NCBI GenBank assembly: GCA_020284085.1
Contig: JACEVL010000152.1
Coordinates: 298,501-362,500 of the forward strand
Direction of reading: 5' to 3'
DNA length: 64,000 bases
Source: Aporrectodea caliginosa
Taxonomy: Eukaryota > Annelida > Clitellata > Crassiclitellata > Lumbricidae
Part shown: positions 62,201 through 64,000 of the stretch, piece after piece
How the letters are laid out: every line of letters starts with the position of its first letter
Position numbering within the stretch: the first letter of the stretch is position 1
The notes under the pieces: generated by a model
Seen by the model: the letters and a program-made list of their open reading frames with translations, nothing else
Told to the model about the DNA's origin: nothing
The model's database searches: none
Translations under genes and position numbers: made by a program

Positions 62201-63416
62201 GAGTAACTGTGCGTCATTGACTTGCCCAGGGTCCATGCACAGTTACCGCCAGCATAATTGTCTGGTAGTATCCGTTCATAGCTGTTGCCAGAATTTACAT
62301 AATTGTCTGGTAATAGCTATGCTGCTGTTACTTTCATGTTGTTATTACGGTATGATTTTGTTTGCTTTTGGTTTAGGCTGCGCTGTACCTACGACATAAG
62401 TGTCTCCGCACTCTGTTGCGAATGCTGTACTACGGAAGCATTGATCTCCTGTCCAATGTCTTACAGTCAGTTCCTGTTTCTAGGTCAGTGGGTCATCTGC
62501 AAGATTCTTCTAGTGTTGATATGCAGCTACTCTTCTTTACGAGTTTAAAGGGCTTTCGGATTGGTAGTTGCCAGATTTGTTATGCATAAGTTAGTCCCAA
62601 ATTGTTCACCATAGGAAAGATTTCTTAAGATCTGTAATCCGTAAGTTTCCCAGATTTGTTGTGCCTAGGTTAGTCCCCAAATTTGTTATCCATAAAGAAG
62701 AGCTGACCAGATTTGTAATTCATTAGGTTGTCCACAGCTGATTCAGAGGAAAGTGTCACCTCATTTAACATACTGGCAGATGAGTATATGCAATTTTACC
62801 GAATGCGTTAGTTGATATTTGTGCGTATGTATAACATTGCTAGATGCCATTTGAATGGTTTAGATTATCCGTTATATGTGATGACGGAAATTAGAAGCAC
62901 TTTTATCATGTACTGCCAGTGTAAAATTTAAAGATGATTTGAATGATCCACTCAAGTAAGTAAAGTAAGTAAGTGTATTCTTTATTATACTAAAGTCTCT
63001 CCTGTTCTGGAATTCCTACTCTGACTCTTCTGATCATTCCCTGCCTTCCAATCTTTCTCACCTAAATTAAACCCGACTTGGCAGCCCCTCTGCCTCATTT
63101 CTCTGATCTCTATGGCAACCGGACTTGGATCTCCTTGACAACTCTTTGGACAACCCCTCTGACTCAACACAGCACTCGTAAATAAGCTGGTGCCCTGCAT
63201 TTAGCTTTAAATGGTGCTTTACAAATTTGGAGATTACGATTACGTTTGATATTGAGAGGTTGTGAAATAATCTGAAAGTCCTGTGTTTTCTTTTTAGCCA
63301 CGTGGCCGCCATGTTGTCCTCAAATGACTTGCAGACGGTCATTTCTTCGATACAGATGTGCAACATACTGATGTCAAAACTGCCCGATATTTTCAGCATC
63401 TATTTCCGTCGACAGG
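48185..63416 (+). CDS. TRIP12: E3 ubiquitin ligase TRIP12, 5' part (runs off the right edge)
   Basis: TRIP12 is a nuclear HECT E3 of the ubiquitin-fusion-degradation pathway. Exons: 48185-48351 (or -48324), 49013-49690, 51069-51235, 54044-54115, 54247-54444, 55092-55184, 55694-55855, 56550-56672, 57282-57393, 58035-58105, 58770-58819, 59530-59689, 60237-60396, 61580-61686, 62377-62483, 63298-63416. The N-terminus [20 protein letters not shown] resembles human TRIP12. The second exon is Ser/acid-rich with a basic nuclear-localisation motif PKKRKY. From [14 protein letters not shown] onward armadillo repeats follow, then a WWE domain ([28 protein letters not shown]). Phases agree except between 54115 and 54247, where a conserved exon is missing. 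The HECT domain lies beyond 64000. Confidence 0.9.
48563..48740. mobile_element. hAT-type MITE, perfect 8-bp target duplication
   Basis: Ends CATGGGCGTAGCCAGG and CCTAAATACGCCCATG; GACATTTA at 48555-48562 and 48741-48748. The element is 178 bp and non-coding, in the first TRIP12 intron. Confidence 0.85.
49788..49974. mobile_element. hAT-type MITE, perfect 8-bp target duplication
   Basis: Ends CAGTGGCGTAACGAAGGG and CCCTTCGTTACGCCACTG are an exact 18-bp inverted repeat; GTAGCTTA flanks both sides (49780-49787, 49975-49982). The 187-bp element has a G-rich interior (GGGGGCAG, GGGGCGC). It lies 98 bp after the second TRIP12 exon. Termini this well preserved suggest a recent insertion. Confidence 0.9.
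50036..50104. mobile_element. Short palindromic TTAA element, copy C
   Basis: TTAAC at the left, then CTTTAATGACAAACTGCCAT; the right part is TTTTAGTTCACTCTCGTCG then TTAAAGTGTTAG. Central TTTTAGT(T/A)CACT is shared with copies at 31611 and 58235. Confidence 0.65.
50285..50520 (-). mobile_element. Retroelement 3' end with (TTGTA)n tract
   Basis: (TTGTA)n at 50301-50325, then a CATTTATAAAAGCGCTTCTC and CAGAAGCGCTCCCAGTGCGA block like the GCGCT...TATA 3' ends of the LINE/SINE elements here, read in reverse. No coding frame can be identified. Confidence 0.45.
51320..51790 (+). repeat. Tandem array of AAGGTGAACTAAGGTA(T/A)T units
   Basis: About 30 short units built on AGGTGAACTAAGG, GGTGACCTAAGG and GGAAGTTAAGG, with a higher-order unit near 120 bp repeated at about 51490 and 51600. 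It lies in the TRIP12 intron after exon 51069-51235. The same AAGGTRA motif continues more loosely at 52150-52230. Confidence 0.85.
51819..52142. mobile_element. hAT-type MITE, perfect 8-bp target duplication
   Basis: Starts CAGTGCTTCCCAAAGTGGTG and ends TTTGGGAAGCGCTG; AAGTAGAG at 51811-51818 and 52143-52150. It contains GGTCCGCGGACCGGTGCCGG, a strongly self-complementary GC-rich stretch. The element is 324 bp and non-coding. Confidence 0.9.
53540..53810 (+). mobile_element. tRNA-derived SINE family C
   Basis: TTTAGCGTACTGGACTG (box A-like) and ATCGAGGTTCAAATCCCCG (box B) are spaced as in a tRNA. The sequence continues through TGCCCGCCCTCATATGCTGAGG-like sequence (CATATGCTGAGGCTAAGAAA at about 53722) to GGCTAGCTCCAGGGACTGCTC. 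A second 3' part is at 5905-5976. The head cannot fold into a complete tRNA cloverleaf, so it is not a tRNA gene. Confidence 0.7.
54154..54191 (+). other. TRIP12: Cryptic 38-nt exon candidate with in-frame stop
   Basis: A good acceptor (TTGTCTTTTAG) and donor (GTAAGG) delimit 38 nt. Entered in phase 1 from exon 54044-54115 it would exit in phase 0, as exon 54247-54444 requires. Its eighth codon is TGA, so inclusion would truncate the protein. It may be a poison exon or chance. Confidence 0.3.
54456..54640 (+). repeat. (TG)n / (TATG)n microsatellite
   Basis: GTGTGTGTGTGTGTGTGT then GTATG-type units follow directly after the TRIP12 exon donor at 54445. The tract is interrupted by a 47-bp copy of the exon (54490-54536). 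Confidence 0.9.
54490..54536 (+). pseudogene. TRIP12: Exact 47-bp duplicate of a TRIP12 exon segment
   Basis: Identical over 47 bp to 54335-54381 (begins GCAACTTTGACATTATGCAC, ends CACCTACTTG), which encodes [15 protein letters not shown] in the armadillo region. It is in the same orientation, 155 bp downstream of the parent, embedded in TG/TATG repeats. It has no splice sites of its own. Confidence 0.95.
55239..55295. mobile_element. 57-bp near-perfect palindrome (fold-back MITE)
   Basis: TACTTAGAGTGAGCAAT and ATTGCTCACTCTAAGTA are 17-bp perfect inverted ends; the inner arms CCAGTATATA/TATACTGG also pair. TA at both outer edges recalls Tc1/mariner targets. It is preceded by an (ATAT) tract. 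Confidence 0.8.
56220..56455 (-). pseudogene. LINE 3'-terminal fragment with (GATT)n tail
   Basis: The minus-strand peptide [20 protein letters not shown], then a [21 protein letters not shown] block, [12 protein letters not shown], stop and (GATTGATT)n is homologous to 47057-47300. The DNA GAGTAGATATCTTGAAGGGG near the 3' end is shared with SINE family A. Confidence 0.75.
57605..57855 (-). mobile_element. Two stacked LINE/SINE family A 3' ends
   Basis: On the minus strand, GGGAGCGCTCCCAAGTAGTA, then CCTTGAAGGGGCGCTATATA and (ATGA)n at about 57690-57760 is one 3' end. A second, more diverged end (GAGCACCTCTGATGAGTCTC, TGGCGCTATATAAAT) lies at 57612-57660. Other copies of the same end are near 53880-53925, 58530-58570 and 60915-60960. 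Confidence 0.7.
58235..58305. mobile_element. Short palindromic TTAA element, copy D
   Basis: TTAA at 58235-58238 and 58302-58305. Left arm CACTTTAACGACGTGCTGC; right arm CACTGTCATCGTTACAGTG; centre TTTTAGTACACT as in copy B. Confidence 0.75.
58423..58525 (+). repeat. (ATTC)n microsatellite, about 25 units
   Basis: An uninterrupted ATTCATTC run that ends in a family A 3' end (ATATAGAACATTTATATTGTG). It probably expanded from the retroelement tail. It gives an artefactual Phe-Ile-His-Ser open frame. Confidence 0.95.
59690..60236 (+). other. TRIP12: GC-AG intron of TRIP12
   Basis: Exon ends ATCATAGAG; intron begins GCAAGT and ends TTGTGGTAG. Joining gives [16 protein letters not shown], matching the WWE domain of TRIP12 without gap. 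The donor context GAG|GCAAGT is identical to that in PCID2. The intron contains a SINE. Confidence 0.85.
59815..60150 (-). mobile_element. tRNA-derived SINE family B, most complete copy
   Basis: Minus strand: GGGTTTAGGGTAATGGTAAC (box A region), ACGCTGGGTCGCTTCCCAC (box B region), then TCATTCGCCAGATGGCGCTG, GGTAAAATGAGCAGTAGGAC, GGGCGCCTTGCATTGC and a conserved end TTCAATAAAGAATATTATTA with an ATT tail. It lies in the TRIP12 GC-AG intron and serves as reference for family B. Confidence 0.8.
61025..61416 (+). repeat. Tandem array, about 42-bp unit
   Basis: Nine units of TTAATTCTGTAATAATTACA plus AATAATTCAGTGAAATCT(T/G)AAA. Units alternate between variants (GTAATACAG versus CTAATTCAG), giving a higher-order repeat of about 125 bp. 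It lies in the TRIP12 intron before exon 61580. Confidence 0.9.
62954..63240 (-). mobile_element. Retroelement 3' end, TACT-tailed
   Basis: Starts in plus with AAGTAAGTAAAGTAAGTAAG and TATTCTTTATTATAC, the reverse of the (TACT)n terminus. A second, forward GGTGCTTTACAAATTTGGAG plus ATTACGATTACG end lies at its right border. No intact coding frame. Confidence 0.5.
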
Positions 63417-63824
63417 GTAAATCCACGATTCCTTTGTCTTTGAAGTGCTTTGTCCTTTAGAAAATAGACAGTTCTTTACTGCTTGAACCAACGTAGGGAT
63501 TTGATTCTCGTCTGACTCCAACCAGTATACAATTAGACATACGCATAAATATTCAGTAAGGTGCATGGATAGATAATCCATAATCACAGAAAAGTAAGTA
63601 AGTAAGTAAGTATATTTTTTATTTATCCAACTGCATAAAAGCGCTTTGGTTTACATTAAATTAAGCATTATAAAGCATTCTTGTTAAAAACCTTTTCCTC
63701 ATCAAGTTGTCCGCCCGTGGGATGATTCAGTCATGTGGTCTGGGATGTAGGTAATAGGGGAGTGTCCTTACAGGGGGGACGAGCAGGTTTAGAACATGGT
63801 CCGGGTCTGCCAAGGCAGCTGTAA

Positions 63825-64000
63825 AGAGGTTCCTATCTGCCATTAGAGGTTCCCATCTGCTGTGACAGGTTCCCATCTGCCGTTAGAGGTTCCCATCTGC
63901 TGTGACAGGTTCCCATCTGCCGTTAGAGGTTCCCATCTGCCGTTTAAAGGTTCCCATCTGTCGTTAGAGGTTCCCATCTGCCGTTTAGAGGTTCCCATCT
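63825..64000 (+). repeat. Tandem array, 20-bp unit GGTTCCCATCTGCCGTTAGA, runs off the edge
   Basis: Eight or more units alternate between GCCGTTAGA and GCTGTGACA variants, with a third GCCGTTTA(A/G)A variant. The array reaches the window end, so its full size is unknown. It lies in the TRIP12 intron after 63416. Confidence 0.9.

Overview
The window is eukaryotic nuclear DNA from an invertebrate-grade metazoan; I cannot name the phylum from sequence alone. It is AT-rich. Protein-coding exons of about 35-730 bp are separated by introns of about 0.1-3 kb, and the intronic and intergenic space is full of small transposons and simple repeats. There are no operons, ribosome binding sites, rRNA genes or CRISPR arrays. 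Coding exons keep close, nearly full-length similarity to human proteins, which argues for a slowly evolving animal.

Four conserved genes could be assembled exon by exon. From left to right they are PSMA4 (20S proteasome alpha-type subunit, minus, 1597-6192), PCID2 (PCI-domain protein of the TREX-2 mRNA export complex, plus, 16704-27631), CENPI (Mis6-like inner kinetochore protein, minus, 28859-39280) and the 5' part of TRIP12 (HECT-type E3 ubiquitin ligase, plus, 48185-63416, running off the right edge before its HECT domain). A fifth transcription unit on the minus strand (about 10680-15361) has a start-codon exon, an ankyrin-like exon and a last exon with a polyadenylation signal, but the exons I found do not join in one frame and I cannot name it. 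PCID2 and CENPI are convergent, with 1.2 kb between stop codons. The genes do not form a pathway, although PSMA4 and TRIP12 both belong to the ubiquitin-proteasome system.

The remaining sequence is mostly mobile. It holds several hAT-type MITEs with perfect 8-bp target duplications, a family of about 60-bp palindromic elements flanked by TTAA, and at least three tRNA-derived SINE families. It also holds decayed CR1/L2-like LINE pieces, one of which shares its 3' end with a SINE, and several tandem arrays of 17-45 bp units.

The observations most worth following are: (1) a U12-type AT-AC intron in PCID2 with textbook donor and branch-point sequences; (2) two GC-AG introns, in PCID2 and in TRIP12, with the same GAG|GCAAGT donor; (3) an expected conserved TRIP12 exon that is absent, with a 38-nt stop-containing cryptic exon in its place; (4) an exact 47-bp copy of a TRIP12 exon inside a neighbouring TG microsatellite; and (5) a TTAA element whose unoccupied target is visible about 190 bp away.
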